Origin: Paenibacillus lentus
Lineage (GTDB): Bacteria > Bacillota > Bacilli > Paenibacillales > Paenibacillaceae
Assembly: GCF_003931855.1 (NCBI RefSeq)
Contig: NZ_CP034248.1
Span: 3,906,001 to 3,970,000, forward strand
Direction of reading: 5' to 3'
Length of the DNA: 64,000 nucleotides
The position numbers and the translations under genes are program-made. Of this stretch, positions 62,802 through 64,000 are shown in pieces (the stretch's first letter is position 1; every line of letters starts with the position of its first letter). The notes under the pieces were generated by a model that was not told the origin of the DNA, did no database searches, and saw only the letters and a list, made by a program, of their open reading frames with translations.

Positions 62802-62810
62802 GTATCCATC

Positions 62811-64000
62811 TTAAATACGGGCACCGCTTATAAATGCCTTTAAGCTGTTTAATGCCCGATTAGCCAGCGCTTCGTTCTTCTCCGCCTTTTTGCGATAGCG
62901 AGTATCGAGCTTAGGGAATAAACCGAAGTTTGCATTCATGGGTTGGAAATGCTTGAAATCAGCCGTTGTTATATACCTAGCCATGCTGCCAAGAGTCGTA
63001 TCCTCCGGGAATATAATTCCCTCTTGCTCATTCGCTGCCAAAGCTGCATTAATCCCCGCAATTAGCCCGGACGCTGCAGACTCCACATATCCCTCTACCC
63101 CAGTCATTTGCCCGGCAAAATACAGCGTAGGCCGCTCCTTCAACTGATAGGTGGGCTGCAGAAGCTTAGGTGAATTGATAAATGTGTTGCGATGCATCAC
63201 GCCATAACGTACGAATTCGGCATTTTCTAATCCTGGAATCATTGAGAATACCCGTTTTTGCTCCCCCCATTTCAGGTGGGTCTGAAATCCTACTAGATTA
63301 TACAGCGTGCCCGCAGCGTTGTCCTGACGCAATTGAACGACCGCATGCGGAAGCTTGCCATCATGAGGATTAACGAGTCCTACCGGCTTCATCGGGCCAA
63401 ATAGAGCCGTCTGCTTGCCGCGGCGCATCATAATCTCAATTGGCATGCAGCCATCAAAATAAATCTCCTTCTCAAATTCTTTCAATTCCGCGACTTCTGC
63501 ATGAATAAGCGCTTCGTAAAACGCATCGAATTCCTCTTCATTCATCGGGCAATTCAGGTAAGCTGCCTCGCCTTTATCATATCTTGAAGCAAGATATACC
63601 TTGTTCATATCGATGGAATCCTTCTCGACAATCGGAGCTGCCGCATCGTAAAAATAAAAGTAATCCTCACTCGTCAAGCGCTTGATTTGCTCCGAAAGGG
63701 CAGGCGACGTCAGCGGCCCCGTAGCGATAATCACGATTTCTTCTTGAGGAATCTCTTGAATTTCTTCATTGATAACCTCAATGAGCGGATGCTCACGCAG
63801 TATGCGCGTAATCTCACCCGAGAAACCGTCGCGATCCACCGCAAGTGCCCCACCTGCCGGAACGGAATTGCGATCAGCTGCACCGATCACTAGCGAATCC
63901 AGCAAGCGCATCTCTTCTTTTAACACCCCTACCGCATTCGTTAGGCTGTTGGCCCGGAATGAGTTGCTGCAGACGAGCTCAGCAAATTTATCGGTATGGT
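62811..64000 (-). CDS. trmFO: tRNA (uracil-5)-methyltransferase TrmFO (folate/FAD), N-terminus cut by window edge
   Basis: TrmFO methylates U54 of tRNA using methylenetetrahydrofolate and FADH2. The frame is open to the right edge and starts there at [20 protein letters not shown], containing the conserved cysteine of the CSNS motif. The FAD-binding GxGxxG start lies beyond the window. Later motifs ([65 protein letters not shown]) are intact. xerC/codV, which usually follows it, is absent; hslV comes next. Confidence 0.97.
   Translation of the reverse strand, partial: HTDKFAELVCSNSFRANSLTNAVGVLKEEMRLLDSLVIGAADRNSVPAGGALAVDRDGFSGEITRILREHPLIEVINEEIQEIPQEEIVIIATGPLTSPALSEQIKRLTSEDYFYFYDAAAPIVEKDSIDMNKVYLASRYDKGEAAYLNCPMNEEEFDAFYEALIHAEVAELKEFEKEIYFDGCMPIEIMMRRGKQTALFGPMKPVGLVNPHDGKLPHAVVQLRQDNAAGTLYNLVGFQTHLKWGEQKRVFSMIPGLENAEFVRYGVMHRNTFINSPKLLQPTYQLKERPTLYFAGQMTGVEGYVESAASGLIAGINAALAANEQEGIIFPEDTTLGSMARYITTADFKHFQPMNANFGLFPKLDTRYRKKAEKNEALANRALNSLKAFISGARI

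Overview
The window is a stretch of a low-to-mid GC, spore-forming Firmicute chromosome, most likely Paenibacillus or a close relative. The gene order follows the Bacillus subtilis trmFO-clpQY-fla/che-rpsB-tsf-pyrH-frr-uppS-cdsA-dxr-rasP-proS-polC-rimP-nusA-infB-rbfA-truB-ribF-rpsO-pnp-ylxY-mlpA region almost gene for gene. It departs from it in several places: nrnA sits between rbfA and truB, EF-Ts is short, ProRS is of the short archaeal/eukaryotic-like type, extra small genes flank sigD, and ylxP, xerC/codV and codY are missing from their usual places. All genes read on the minus strand except one transposase. The species is not determined.

Read in the direction of transcription (high to low coordinates): (1) 64000-60651 holds trmFO (cut by the window edge), hslV and hslU. 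hslV has a candidate promoter and start-site palindrome, and a strong terminator separates it from hslU. (2) A 390-bp AT-rich region follows, with three exact Spo0A-box heptamers and a 12-bp direct repeat. (3) 60260-28268 is one long flagellar/chemotaxis cluster: flgB flgC fliE fliF fliG fliH fliI fliJ ylxF fliK flgD, a TIGR02530-type gene, flgE swrD fliL fliM fliY cheY fliO fliP fliQ fliR flhB flhA flhF flhG cheB cheA cheW cheC cheD, a two-TM gene, sigD fapA, a small uncharacterised gene and a swrB-like gene, then an MltG/LysM-like gene ending at 26898. Many stop and start codons overlap (ATGA or TAATG), so this is probably one very long operon. (4) From 26678 down are translation, lipid and envelope housekeeping genes: rpsB, tsf, pyrH, frr, uppS, cdsA, dxr, rasP, proS, polC, then the rimP-nusA-rnpM-ylxQ-infB-rbfA-nrnA-truB-ribF block, rpsO, pnp, ylxY and a truncated M16 peptidase.

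The clearest event is an intact 1517-bp IS4-family insertion sequence (40180-41696, plus strand) inside flhA. It has a perfect 7-bp target duplication and a complete transposase with the YREK signature. Removing the element and one duplication copy restores an uninterrupted FlhA of about 678 residues. The sequenced chromosome should therefore lack a working flagellar export gate although every other flagellar gene in the window looks intact. The element could also cut transcription of the downstream half of the operon (flhF to sigD and beyond).

The most interesting regulatory signal is the cluster of Spo0A boxes upstream of flgB, which suggests direct control of the fla/che operon by the sporulation master regulator. 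Other regulatory structures include rho-independent terminators after trmFO-hslV, hslU, rpsB, tsf, frr, proS, rpsO and pnp, and SigmaA-like promoters before hslV, rpsB, rimP and rpsO. A 43-bp inverted repeat overlaps the rpsB promoter, and leader hairpins precede pyrH and rimP. A nine-codon upstream reading frame precedes pnp. Many genes use TTG starts with well-placed ribosome-binding sites. No tRNA, rRNA, CRISPR array or prophage was seen.
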